From Roseibium sediminicola (GTDB lineage: Bacteria > Pseudomonadota > Alphaproteobacteria > Rhizobiales > Stappiaceae): a stretch of 64,000 bases of DNA. The first letter of the stretch is position 1; each line of letters opens with the position of its first letter. The position numbers and the translations under genes were made by a program. Positions 41,553-50,230 of the stretch are shown piece by piece. The stretch is taken from assembly GCF_023156505.1 (NCBI RefSeq), contig NZ_JALNMJ010000021.1:1-64000 (forward strand), written 5' to 3'. A model generated the notes under the pieces. That model saw only the letters and a program-made list of their open reading frames with translations. It searched no databases and was not told the DNA's origin.

Positions 41553-41718
41553 AACAGCTAAACACCGCTTAGCTTGTCCCGTCAAGAGCCCATGCCGCCG
41601 CAAGAGGTCTATTCCGGGAGGGGACGAAATTCATGACCGAGCTGGAACAACGCCAGGACGCGAATGGCGTGGCTGGCTGCCCGATCAAGATGGGCGTAGT
41701 CACGGAGAGGCGATCTGC

Positions 41719-42690
41719 ATGCGTCATGGCCTGACACCACGTTCCAGGTTTCTCGTGCTTGGCCGGGCCGGCATGGACCTTTATGCCGATCCGCCGGGAA
41801 GCGCCGCGGAAACGGCAACGCGTTTCGCCGCCGCGCTGGGCGGATCGTCGGGCAATATTGCCGCGGGTCTCGCACGGCAGGGCCTCGCGGTCAGCCTGTT
41901 GACCTGCGTGTCCGACGACAGTGTCGGGCGTTTCGTGCGACGTGAATTGGAGCGCTACGGTGTCGACACCACCCACGTGAAAATGCTTGCCGACGGGTCG
42001 CGCACGTCGCTTGCGGTGACCGAAACGCGGATCGAAGACACCCAGAACACGCTCTACCGGAACAACGCGTCGGACCTGCTACTGGACGAAGCGCAGATCG
42101 CGGAAGTCGATTTCAAGACCTTTGCCGCGCTGGTGGTGACCGGGACGGCGCTGGCGGCGCAGCCCTCCAGACGGGCGACCCTTCAGGCGATGGAGCGGGC
42201 TCAGGATGCTGGCGGTCTTGTTGTGCTCGATCTCGATTACCGGCCCTATTCCTGGCCGGGCAGCCGGGAGGCGTCCGACACCTACCGGTCGGCCATCGAT
42301 CTGTCGGATCTTGTGGTCGGCAACGACGATGAATTTGCCGTTGTCGCAGACGGTTCCACGGAAGGCGGCAGGCTTCTTGCCAGGGAGCTCGGGCGGCAGA
42401 AAACGGTTGTCTACAAGATGGGCGAGAAGGGCTCGATTGTCTTCGACGGCGTTGAAAGCTTCGAGACCGGCATCTTCCCCGTGACCGCGATCAAGCCGAT
42501 GGGGGCGGGCGATGCGTTTCTGGCCCAGTTGCTGGCGTCGCTTGCCGAGGAACGTTCGATGCGGGACGCGGTGCTGCGCGGATCCGCGGCCGCCGCAATG
42601 GTGGTGTCCCGGTTCGGATGCGCGCCGGCGATGCCGTCACCCGCCGAGCTTGAGGATTTTCTTCGCCAGACCACCGCGCCGCAGACCTGA
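41719..42690 (+). CDS. iolC: 5-dehydro-2-deoxygluconokinase-like PfkB kinase
   Basis: About 323 residues from the ATG at 41719, with GGAGAGG 8 bases upstream. PfkB/ribokinase fold: N-terminal GGSSGNIAAGLARQGL, YGVDTTHVKM, VVLDLDYRPYSWPG, and the catalytic signature IKPMGAGDAFLAQLLASL with the base Asp. Its neighbour iolB and the downstream class II aldolase identify it as IolC, which phosphorylates 5-dehydro-2-deoxygluconate. It lacks the C-terminal aldolase-like DUF2090 fusion seen in many proteobacterial IolC proteins; here that activity appears as a separate gene. Confidence 0.85.
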   Translation: MRHGLTPRSRFLVLGRAGMDLYADPPGSAAETATRFAAALGGSSGNIAAGLARQGLAVSLLTCVSDDSVGRFVRRELERYGVDTTHVKMLADGSRTSLAVTETRIEDTQNTLYRNNASDLLLDEAQIAEVDFKTFAALVVTGTALAAQPSRRATLQAMERAQDAGGLVVLDLDYRPYSWPGSREASDTYRSAIDLSDLVVGNDDEFAVVADGSTEGGRLLARELGRQKTVVYKMGEKGSIVFDGVESFETGIFPVTAIKPMGAGDAFLAQLLASLAEERSMRDAVLRGSAAAAMVVSRFGCAPAMPSPAELEDFLRQTTAPQT

Positions 42691-42700
42691 GGGGGCCGTG

Positions 42701-43543
42701 ATGCATATTCCACCGTTCGACAATTCCAACAAGGCCATCATCGATGTGGATGATGCGCGGGTGCCGCTGAACTACTTCAACATCGTCAAGCTGACCAGGG
42801 GCCAGGCCTTCGACTACGCGGTGCCGGGTTATGAAACCGCAATCGTGCCGGCAACCGGCAGTGTCGACGTGTCCATCGAAGGTGTGGATTTCCCGGCGCT
42901 CGGCAAGCGCGGAACGGATGTCTGGGACGGCGAACCAGAAGGCGCCTATGTTCCGTCCGGCGCCAGGGCGCAGCTCGTCTGTGTCAGCGACAAGGCGGAG
43001 GTCTTCATTGCGGGCGCGCGGTACGACAAGGTGCTGGAACCCTTCGAGGTCCGCGCGCAGGATATCGATCTGGTGCAATATGGGTCGGACGACACCAAGA
43101 CCCACCGCAAGATCAAGCACATCCTCGGCACCAGGTATCACGACAAGGTCGGCCGCCTGCTGGTCTCGGAACTGTTCACGGTCGGCCAGGGTGGCTGGTC
43201 GGGTTTTCCGCCGCACAAACACGACACCGACAGGCTGCCGGACGAGACCCGCCACGACGAGACCTACAACTTCCGTTTTCGGCCCAACAAGGGTTTCGGG
43301 CTGCAGCTGGTCCAGCGCGAGGACGGCGCCGTCGGCGATGCCTATCATATCGTTGATGGTTCGACGATCGTTCTCGACAAGGGCTTCCATCCCTGTGTGG
43401 TCGCACCGGGTTACGAGATGTACTATTTCACGATCCTCGGCGGCTTGTCGCAACGGTCCCTGGTGCAGTTTTTCCAGCCGGATCACGCCTGGCAGATCGA
43501 GACCATACCCGGCATCAAAGACATGATCGCCAAGTTCAAATGA
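42701..43543 (+). CDS. iolB: 5-deoxy-glucuronate isomerase
   Basis: 280 residues starting at 42701, 10 bases after iolC. Bicupin fold with the conserved metal-site segment SGFPPHKHDTDR, then ETYNFRFRPNKGFGLQLV and a second cupin with DKGFHPCVVAPGYEMYYFTILGG split over adjacent strands. IolB isomerises 5-deoxy-D-glucuronate to 5-dehydro-2-deoxygluconate, the substrate of the upstream kinase. Of all genes in this locus it is the most specific marker for inositol catabolism. It overlaps the aldolase start. Confidence 0.9.
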   Translation: MHIPPFDNSNKAIIDVDDARVPLNYFNIVKLTRGQAFDYAVPGYETAIVPATGSVDVSIEGVDFPALGKRGTDVWDGEPEGAYVPSGARAQLVCVSDKAEVFIAGARYDKVLEPFEVRAQDIDLVQYGSDDTKTHRKIKHILGTRYHDKVGRLLVSELFTVGQGGWSGFPPHKHDTDRLPDETRHDETYNFRFRPNKGFGLQLVQREDGAVGDAYHIVDGSTIVLDKGFHPCVVAPGYEMYYFTILGGLSQRSLVQFFQPDHAWQIETIPGIKDMIAKFK

Positions 43544-44373
43544 CGGCGGTCAACCTCGCGGAGGTCCTGCGTCCGGCGGCTTTGGGCGGCTATGCGGTCG
43601 CCGGACTGGTGGTGCTCGGCTGGGAGGACGGCGTGGCCTTTGTCGAGGCGGCGGAAGAAATCGGGTGTCCGCTGATCCTGCAGGCGGGTCCAGGCTGCAG
43701 GGCACACACGCCTTTGCCGGTTATCGGCCCAATGCTGCGCCATCTCGCCGATCAGGCGCGTGTTCCCGTGGTCTGCCACCTGGATCATGGCTATGCAATC
43801 GACGAATGCCGCGCCGGGCTCGAACACGGGTTCACGTCGCTGATGTTCGACGGCTCCGCGCTGCCGATCGATCAGAACATTGACCTGACCGCACGGCTCG
43901 CAGAAGACGCGCATGCGGCAGGCGCTTCGGTGGAAGGCGAGGTTGGTTTTGTCGGTTATGCGGCGGGCGCTGCATCGCGGTTCACCGACCCGCAAGAGGC
44001 AGCCCGCTTCGACCGAGACAGTGGCGCCGACGCCATCGCGATCTCGGTCGGCAATATTCATCTTCAGACCGGCCCGACGGACGGCATCGATTACCGGGCT
44101 CTCCAGGCGATCGAGGCCGTTACGACCAAGCCGCTGGTTCTGCACGGTGGCAGCGGCATTCCGCATGCGGACCGGATCCGTCTGGCCGGAGAGACGCGCG
44201 TGTGCAAGTTCAATTTCGGAACCGAGCTGCGCCAGTCCTTCGGCAACGCCCTGCGTGCCCAGCTGGAGCAGCATCCGGAGCAGTTCGACCGGATCGACAT
44301 CCTGTCCGGAACCGTCCCCGCCCTGCGCGCGGCAGCGAAAGCCGTTCTCCGCTCCATCTCCGGGAACGCGTAG
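43540..44373 (+). CDS. iolJ: Class II aldolase, IolJ/fructose-bisphosphate aldolase-like
   Basis: 277 residues overlapping iolB by 4 bases. Class II (metal-dependent) fructose-bisphosphate/tagatose-bisphosphate aldolase fold: Zn-binding HLDHG, VEGEVGFVG, ISVGNIHLQTGP and VLHGGSGIPHADR. IolJ splits 6-phospho-5-dehydro-2-deoxygluconate into malonate semialdehyde and dihydroxyacetone phosphate, and the operon position supports that assignment over glycolytic Fba. I am confident of the family and less so of the symbol. Confidence 0.8.
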   Translation: MTAVNLAEVLRPAALGGYAVAGLVVLGWEDGVAFVEAAEEIGCPLILQAGPGCRAHTPLPVIGPMLRHLADQARVPVVCHLDHGYAIDECRAGLEHGFTSLMFDGSALPIDQNIDLTARLAEDAHAAGASVEGEVGFVGYAAGAASRFTDPQEAARFDRDSGADAIAISVGNIHLQTGPTDGIDYRALQAIEAVTTKPLVLHGGSGIPHADRIRLAGETRVCKFNFGTELRQSFGNALRAQLEQHPEQFDRIDILSGTVPALRAAAKAVLRSISGNA

Positions 44374-44376
44374 ACG

Positions 44377-44402
44377 AGGCAAGGCGGCAGCCTGCCTTTC
44401 GC
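44377..44402 (+). terminator. Weak candidate terminator after the iol operon
   Basis: AGGCAAGGC and GCCTGCCT form an imperfect stem with one bulge, followed by only TTTC. It begins 3 bases after the aldolase stop. Confidence 0.35.
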
Positions 44403-44613
44403 TATGTGTCAGCCTTTTTGCCGTCCGTATCAGATGTATCGGCACACACCGGTCCGACAGGCCGGGTGATACAATTCTTACGTTCTTTCCCTTTCTGTGA
44501 CGTTCAGCGGATACGTCGATCCCCGATCTTTCTGTCAGTGGGCACCGGGCGCCGGCCCGACTGCGAACCAACCGATTTCGGCCGAAGGCCACGAGACACA
44601 GAGGATTGACGAC

Positions 44614-46128
44614 ATGACATTCAGATTGCTGACCCCTTATTCCAAGACACTCGGCTGGAATGAAAAACTCGGACCGACCTGGTCCAACTGGATGGACGGT
44701 TCGGATGCCGGCGCCTCGGCAACGCCGGACGCACTGACCACAACGCGTGGTGACGACCAGCCGGTTGGCGAGCCGACCTCCGGGCAAGACGACGAAGAGC
44801 GATCCGGCCGCCGCGGCGGCGACCTCGCAGGCGGCGCCGACGGCACGCGGACGATGGAGCGTGGTGAAGCTGCGGAAATGTCCTGGTCCTTCGGGGGCTA
44901 CGGCGGCAACGGCCTTCTCGGTGGTCCTGTGTTCCAGAACGGTTTCGGTCTTGGCCTCGGCGTCTCGCCGGTCAATTTCTGGTTTGACTATGCCGACGAG
45001 GACGAGTTCTTCGGCACCAATGGCGTTGACCGGGCCTATGGCCTGTGGGGCGATGACGACATCTTCCTGTTCGACGGCAACGACACGGCTTATGGCGGAG
45101 CGGGCAACGACCTTCTCATTGGCGGGCGCGGCAATGACAGGCTTTATGGCCAGACCGGCAACGATGTGCTGTCCGGCGATGTCGGCGACGATTATCTGGA
45201 TGGCGGTTCCGGCAACGACACTTTGTTGGGCGGTCACGGCAAGGATCTGATCTTTGGCGGCTCCGGCAATGACCGGATCAAGGGTGGCTTTGACCGGGAT
45301 GTGGTTCGGGCCGGAGACGGCGACGATACGGTTGAGGGTGAAGACGGCAACGACACGCTCTGGGGTGACGACGGCCGGGACACGATCCTGGGCGGCGACG
45401 GCGACGACCAGCTCTTCGGCGGCCTTGGCAACGACCTCCTGCAGGGCGGTCAGGGCAATGATCAGATGGAAGGCGGTGCAGGGTCCGACTCCATGGTCGG
45501 AGACAATGGCGACGATGTCATGAACGGCGGCGCTGGAAATGACATGATGTCCGGCGACAATGGCCAGGACCTGATGACCGGCGGCGACGGCAACGACACC
45601 ATGGATGGTGGTGCCGGCAATGACGACATGGAAGGCGATGCCGGTAACGACACCATTCATGGCGGTGACGGCAACGACATCGTCAAGGGCGGTGCCGATG
45701 CCGACTGGCTCTATGGCGATGGTGGCAACGACTATATCCATGGCGGCGCCGGCAACGACCACATTTATGGTGGTGCCAATACAGCGGGCGACATCGGCGA
45801 CTACCTGCATGGCGGTTCCGGTTTCGACGTCTTCTATTTTGCCGATGGCGACAGTGGCGGCGCTTCGGACCCGATGGACGTGATCGGCGACTTCACCCAA
45901 GGCGGCGACCTGATCGTTGTCGAAGGCTTCTTTGCGAACTTCCTTGGCGAACAGAGCGGGTTTTCGAATGCGCCCGGCGCCGAGGCCTATTACGAGCAGA
46001 GCCAAAGCGATGAATTTGGCGACGTCACCAATGTCTATGTCCGGGACGGTTTCGGCCTGAACGTGGACCTGTCCTTCCAGGTTCTCGGTCATGTCGACCT
46101 GACGGTGAACGACCTGTTCCTGGTCTGA
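44614..46128 (+). CDS. RTX calcium-binding repeat protein (type I secreted)
   Basis: 504 residues from the ATG at 44614, with GAGGA 8 bases upstream. Residues 1-125 are non-repetitive and acidic/Gly-rich. Residues about 160-390 are many tandem GGxGxDxLx nonapeptides (GGAGNDLLIGGRGNDRLYG and variants) that wind into a Ca-binding beta-roll. The C-terminal 110 residues (DVIGDFTQGGDLIVVEGFF, FQVLGHVDLTVNDLFLV) resemble the uncleaved secretion end of type I substrates. There is no signal peptide, enzyme domain or ABC/MFP secretion gene nearby. It may be a surface or matrix protein. Confidence 0.87.
   Translation: MTFRLLTPYSKTLGWNEKLGPTWSNWMDGSDAGASATPDALTTTRGDDQPVGEPTSGQDDEERSGRRGGDLAGGADGTRTMERGEAAEMSWSFGGYGGNGLLGGPVFQNGFGLGLGVSPVNFWFDYADEDEFFGTNGVDRAYGLWGDDDIFLFDGNDTAYGGAGNDLLIGGRGNDRLYGQTGNDVLSGDVGDDYLDGGSGNDTLLGGHGKDLIFGGSGNDRIKGGFDRDVVRAGDGDDTVEGEDGNDTLWGDDGRDTILGGDGDDQLFGGLGNDLLQGGQGNDQMEGGAGSDSMVGDNGDDVMNGGAGNDMMSGDNGQDLMTGGDGNDTMDGGAGNDDMEGDAGNDTIHGGDGNDIVKGGADADWLYGDGGNDYIHGGAGNDHIYGGANTAGDIGDYLHGGSGFDVFYFADGDSGGASDPMDVIGDFTQGGDLIVVEGFFANFLGEQSGFSNAPGAEAYYEQSQSDEFGDVTNVYVRDGFGLNVDLSFQVLGHVDLTVNDLFLV
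45094..45777 (+). repeat. RTX nonapeptide coding repeats
   Basis: About 25 copies of a 27-bp unit coding for GGxGNDxLx-type nonapeptides. This is protein-level repetition inside the RTX gene and not a CRISPR array. Confidence 0.85.
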
Positions 46129-46139
46129 CTTTTCATACA

Positions 46140-46215
46140 CTAGTCACCCGAATCTGAAGTTCGTCTTATTTCCCGGCACACTCGGAACGAGCTTCAGATT
46201 CAAAAGGGTGACTAG
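46140..46215. repeat. Long inverted repeat, element 1
   Basis: CTAGTCACCC-GAATCTGAAG at the left pairs with CTTCAGATTC-(AAAA)-GGGTGACTAG at the right: 20 exact pairs with a 4-base AAAA bulge on the right arm and a 32-base centre. It has CTAG at both ends. Confidence 0.85.
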
Positions 46216-46228
46216 CAAGCATATGTTT

Positions 46229-46306
46229 CTAGTGTGGTTTTCGAATTTGAAATTCACTTCGATGGTCGCTGCAACAATGAGGCGAATTTCAAATTCACCA
46301 CACTAG
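46229..46306. repeat. Long inverted repeat, element 2
   Basis: CTAGTGTGGT-(TTTC)-GAATTTGAAATTC pairs with GAATTTCAAATTC-ACCACACTAG: 23 exact pairs with a 4-base bulge on the left arm. The layout (10-bp CTAG-ended outer stem, 4-base bulge, GAATxTGAAxTTC inner stem) is that of element 1 in the opposite orientation, 13 bases away. Confidence 0.85.
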
Positions 46307-46517
46307 GTGGCGGTGGCGACTGCCACCCGATCATTGCTCCGTAAACTGCCGCGTTTGAAGGCCAAGGTCTTCGGCGCCGCTTTTTTGTTTGGCAATGGCG
46401 ATGAATTGAAATGCCGCTGATACAGTTGAAATCTTTTGCGAAATCAACCAGATAAGCAGGGCTCCTATCTTCCTGGTGTCAGCAGAGAGACTGACGCAAC
46501 CAAGATGGAGAAAACGC

Positions 46518-46937
46518 ATGAAAGTGAAAACCACCCTTTTGACCGCTCTGGCGGCATTGGCAGTCGGCACGGTCGCTTCCGTGACCCTGCCGGTCGCAGC
46601 CCAGGCTGCTGATCGCACCGTTACCTGCAACGACGGCACAGTCTTTGATTTCGGTCCGGACGATGCGATCGGCAACGAAGTTGCCTGCGCCAATCACGGC
46701 GGTGTCAAGCCGGCTTCGCCGTTCAAGGCAAGCAAGATCAAGGCCCGTGGCATGACGGTCAAGCCGGCCAAGCCGGTGCGTGTTTCCGGCAATGGCGCTC
46801 AGCAGAATGCCGTTCCGGACGGGTCCTATGGCGGCAAGAACAAGGCCCTTGCCTGGTCCGCCGGCTGTTACGCCGAGTTCGGCCCGAACGCCACCCACCC
46901 GGATGACGCGCTTCTGCAGAAGTGCCTCGGCAACTGA
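46518..46937 (+). CDS. Small exported protein of unknown function
   Basis: 139 residues from the ATG at 46518, with GGAGA upstream. A clear signal peptide (KVKTTLLTALAALAVGTVAS ... VAAQAA) is followed by a basic, Pro/Lys-rich middle (KASKIKARGMTVKPAKPVRV). Four Cys remain in the mature part (TVTCNDG, EVACANHGG, SAGCYAEFG, LLQKCLGN), suggesting two disulfides. I do not recognise the family. It is monocistronic with a good terminator 40 bases downstream. Periplasmic or secreted location is inferred from the signal peptide and Cys content. Confidence 0.75.
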   Translation: MKVKTTLLTALAALAVGTVASVTLPVAAQAADRTVTCNDGTVFDFGPDDAIGNEVACANHGGVKPASPFKASKIKARGMTVKPAKPVRVSGNGAQQNAVPDGSYGGKNKALAWSAGCYAEFGPNATHPDDALLQKCLGN

Positions 46938-46977
46938 GAGCCGGCCAAGGTCATGATCTGACCTGACCGTTCAAGAT

Positions 46978-47008
46978 AACCCCGTGTTTCCGAGGAAACG
47001 CGGGGTTT
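46978..47008 (+). terminator. Intrinsic terminator
   Basis: AACCCCGTGTTTCC and GGAAACGCGGGGTT pair around a short loop (one G-T type mismatch) and are followed by TTTCCTTCT. It lies 40 bases after the small exported-protein gene. Confidence 0.8.
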
Positions 47009-47183
47009 CCTTCTGGGTGAAACAGGTTTGTTGCGCGAACGACCACTTGCTCGATGAAATAGAAACCGGCGCGAGCCCTCTTTCCGCACAGTTTCTACAC
47101 GTCTACGTCTCTGTTTATTTTTACGTATTCATGCTTGTCTAACCCATACGCTCTACACGAGAGTGAAGAGTGTTGAGGAAGGC

Positions 47184-49994
47184 ATGCGGTTCGAGGCGCT
47201 AAAAAGCAGTTTTCTGGATCTGACCAGCGATCCCATTGCGATCGGGCATCTGAGCCCTGGCGCGGACTGCGTGCGTCCCGTTTATCTGAACAAGGCCTTC
47301 GCGGATACATTCGGTTTTGGGCTCGATGATATGCCCGCTCAGTCGGGTGAAAACTGGTTTCCCTCTGACGGGATTGAAGTTCCCCAAACAACGGACGTTC
47401 GGCTTTCCCGGTCTGATGGCGGAGAAATTTGGGCAAGCCGGTCGGTGTTCCTCGTCGAGGATGACGAGGGCGGTGGTCATTATGTCTGCGCCAGCTACCG
47501 TGTTCTTTCCGAGGCTGGCGGCGAGGACCGGTATGCGCGACTGGTCGCAGCGCTGAACGCCTATCCGGACCCGATCGTCATTTTCGACCAGGATCTGAAA
47601 CTGGTCTTTTGCAATGACGGTTATGCAGCGTCCATGTCGGACGATCCGCGGGAGCTATCGGAAGGCATGCATCTCAGGGAGGTGCTGGAACTGGCCGTGC
47701 GCGACGGACGCTATCCGGATGCGGTTGGCCGGGAAGAGGACTGGATCAACAGGATCCTTTCGCCCGAGTTCCTGGAAAGCCGGTGGGAAGATGTCGAACT
47801 CGATGGCGACGTCCATCACCGCCTGTTGCGCTCCCGCAGCTCTTTTGGCGACCATGTCGTCATCCGGCTGAATTCGACCGAGTTGGTCCGGCAGAAGCGG
47901 GCAGCGGAGGCGGCGCAGGCGCGCCTGATCGCCGCCCTCAATGCCTATCCGTCGCCCTTCGTGATCTACGATTCCGACGATTGCCTTGTGGTCTGCAACG
48001 ACGCCTATCGTGCCTCGATGTCGAACGATCCGTCGGATCTTAAAGTCGGGATGCACCGGACCGAGGTGGGCCGTATCGCCATCCGCGCCGGCAAGATCGC
48101 CAATGCTATTGGCCGCGAAGAAGAATGGATGTCCGATGAACATCAACAGGCCGAGCTGGCGAAACCTGTTCAGGATCTGGAGCTTCCCGGCGACGTGCAT
48201 CACCGGTTGCTGCGCTCCCGCGTCGAAAACGGCGATCTGGTCATCTTGCGGATCGACACCACCGAGCTGGTGCGTCAGCGCCGGGCGCTAGAGGCCGCAC
48301 AGGACCGTCTGGTGTCGGCGATCCGGGCCTATCCAGATCCCTTCGCGATCTACGATGTCGACCTCAAGCTTATGGTTTGGAATCCGGCCTACGAAGAGGC
48401 AATGGCCAGCAACGACGGACCACTCAAAGCAGGCACCAGGCTGAAGGACGTCCTGAGAGGCGTGGCCTGGTCTGGCAGGATCCCGGCCGCAGTCGGCCGC
48501 GAAGAAGAATGGGCGGAGGAGTACGCCGCGTCGCCGCGCCTGACGGCACCGGGGATCGAAGACATCGAGCTGGCGGACGATCAGCATCACCGCGTGGTGC
48601 GCTCGCGAACCGAAAATGGTGAGTTTGTGGTCCTTCGGCTGAATTTCACAGAGGTCGTGCGTCAGCGCCGTGCCCTGGAGCAGGCAAACCGCGAGATCAC
48701 GCATATGGCGCTTCACGACGACCTGACCGGTTTGGGGAACCGCCGATATCTGGCACAGAAATTCGAGGAGCTTGAACAAGCGCGCCTTGAGAGCGGTGGA
48801 GAAATTGCAGCCCTCCATATCGATCTCGACCGGTTCAAGACAATCAACGACACGATGGGACATGCTGCGGGCGACGAGGTGTTGCTGACGATCGCCCGCC
48901 GCATCCTGAGACACATCGGGCCTGAGGACAGCGTCGCCCGGATCGGCGGCGATGAATTTGTCATCCTGATGCCAATCGCCGGTGACAGCCGCAGGCCGGA
49001 ACAGTTGGCCGAGACCCTGCTTGCGGATCTGGCGCGACCGCTTCTCTTCGAAGGCAAGGAATGCCGGTTTGGCGCGTCTGTCGGCCTGGCGCGCACACCG
49101 CTCGCTCGGCCCGATCAGCTGCTGACGACGTCCGATCTGGCCCTTTACAAGGCCAAGCGTCAGGGCAGGGGCCGTCTCGGGATCTTCGACCGTTCCGACC
49201 TGGAAGAGGTTCAGCGCAACAAGGCGCTGGCAGATGATGTCTTGCGCGCGCTTGAGGCGGGTGAATTCGAGCCGTTCTACCAGCCGATCGTCGATGCCAA
49301 GTCCGGCCTGACCGTTGCCATTGAGACACTGGCGCGCTGGCGTCACCCGAGCAAGGGTATCCAGCTACCGGGCACGTTTTTGCCCATCGCTACTGACCTG
49401 AATGTCGCCGCGGATCTGGACCGGCAGGTGTTCGAACGGGCGATCGCCGAGTGCCAGCAAGCTTTCGGCCGCTGGTCCCGGCCGCCGTCGCTGTCGTTCA
49501 ATGTCAGCGAGGACCGCATCAATCCGGGCACGATGGAGACGATCCGCCGGCAGGTGGCCGGTTATTCCGGCCAGGTCAGTTTCGAACTTCTGGAAACGAT
49601 TTTCCTGGAGGAGCAGGATGACGACTTCCTGGAGCGCCTCGGTCAGCTGCGCAAGCTCGGCATCGCCATCGAGGTCGACGATTTCGGCAGAGGCCGGGCG
49701 TCGGTGGTTGCCCTGCAGCGCATCAACCCGGACCGGCTGAAGATCGACCGCCGCCTGTCGGCGCTGGTCGGCAGCGGCAGCAGCGGCCTGCGCCTGCTCC
49801 GCTCGATCATCGAGATCGGCCACGCGCTGGAACTGGGTGTCACCGCCGAAGGCGTCGAAACCCGTGAACAGGCCGACATCCTCGCCGGCCTTGGCTGCGA
49901 CCGCCTGCAGGGGTTCTATTTTGCCCGGCCGATGGCGTTTACGGATCTAATGCGGTTTCTGGAAGAGCCGGGGCAGAGGCGGCAGGAGGCGTGA
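47184..49994 (+). CDS. Multi-PAS GGDEF-EAL c-di-GMP enzyme
   Basis: About 936 residues from the ATG at 47184, with GAGGAA just upstream; an in-frame GTG at 47163 lacks an SD. An N-terminal PAS (about 8-100) is followed by three tandem, clearly duplicated PAS_7 units (about 115-500), each with ALNAYPDP-like, VGREEEW and HHRLLRSR motifs and ending in ELVRQRRALE. The GGDEF domain has ARIGGDEFVILM, but the RxxD inhibitory site reads GPED. The EAL domain has IETLARWRHP, NVSEDRI, ELLETIFLEE, VDDFGRGRASV, LKIDRRLS and TAEGVETREQ. It may be bifunctional. No membrane segment, so cytoplasmic sensing. Confidence 0.92.
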   Translation: MRFEALKSSFLDLTSDPIAIGHLSPGADCVRPVYLNKAFADTFGFGLDDMPAQSGENWFPSDGIEVPQTTDVRLSRSDGGEIWASRSVFLVEDDEGGGHYVCASYRVLSEAGGEDRYARLVAALNAYPDPIVIFDQDLKLVFCNDGYAASMSDDPRELSEGMHLREVLELAVRDGRYPDAVGREEDWINRILSPEFLESRWEDVELDGDVHHRLLRSRSSFGDHVVIRLNSTELVRQKRAAEAAQARLIAALNAYPSPFVIYDSDDCLVVCNDAYRASMSNDPSDLKVGMHRTEVGRIAIRAGKIANAIGREEEWMSDEHQQAELAKPVQDLELPGDVHHRLLRSRVENGDLVILRIDTTELVRQRRALEAAQDRLVSAIRAYPDPFAIYDVDLKLMVWNPAYEEAMASNDGPLKAGTRLKDVLRGVAWSGRIPAAVGREEEWAEEYAASPRLTAPGIEDIELADDQHHRVVRSRTENGEFVVLRLNFTEVVRQRRALEQANREITHMALHDDLTGLGNRRYLAQKFEELEQARLESGGEIAALHIDLDRFKTINDTMGHAAGDEVLLTIARRILRHIGPEDSVARIGGDEFVILMPIAGDSRRPEQLAETLLADLARPLLFEGKECRFGASVGLARTPLARPDQLLTTSDLALYKAKRQGRGRLGIFDRSDLEEVQRNKALADDVLRALEAGEFEPFYQPIVDAKSGLTVAIETLARWRHPSKGIQLPGTFLPIATDLNVAADLDRQVFERAIAECQQAFGRWSRPPSLSFNVSEDRINPGTMETIRRQVAGYSGQVSFELLETIFLEEQDDDFLERLGQLRKLGIAIEVDDFGRGRASVVALQRINPDRLKIDRRLSALVGSGSSGLRLLRSIIEIGHALELGVTAEGVETREQADILAGLGCDRLQGFYFARPMAFTDLMRFLEEPGQRRQEA

Positions 49995-50176
49995 AGCGGG
50001 CTAAGCTGTGAACGCCATCGGAAAGACACCGGTGGCAAGGTGTGTCGCTGACCGGAACCGGGTCTTGAAGTATCGCTACGGACTTCATGGCCGACGGGAC
50101 AAATCTGACGGGAGTAGAGCACCCTCTTCACGCAGACACCAGTGCGGGGCCTGGTCAAACAGGGCCGGTGGTCGCT

Positions 50177-50209
50177 ACAAACAAAGGGGCCAGGACATGG
50201 CCTGGCCCC
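50177..50209 (-). terminator. Terminator of the gap gene
   Basis: GGGGCCAGG and CCTGGCCCC form a 9-bp stem. On the minus strand it is followed by TTTGTTTGT, 22 bases past the gap stop codon. Confidence 0.85.
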
Positions 50210-50230
50210 TTCAGGTCGTTCACGTCAATT

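Larger units (their letters stand above)
46129..46517. other. 389-base intergenic region with inverted repeats
   Basis: The region between the RTX gene and the small exported-protein gene. It holds two long inverted repeats (46140-46306) and a short hairpin GGTGGC-GACT-GCCACC at 46312-46327. I see no supported coding sequence in it. Confidence 0.7.

Noticed and set aside
45094..45777. Dense direct repeats that might suggest a CRISPR array
   Set aside because: The 27-bp units stay in frame and code for RTX GGxGxDxLx nonapeptides; there are no unique spacers.
43483..46140. Minus-strand open frame of about 885 codons rich in Val/Ala/Ile repeats
   Set aside because: Its regularity is the mirror image of the RTX nonapeptide repeats and the iolJ frame on the other strand.
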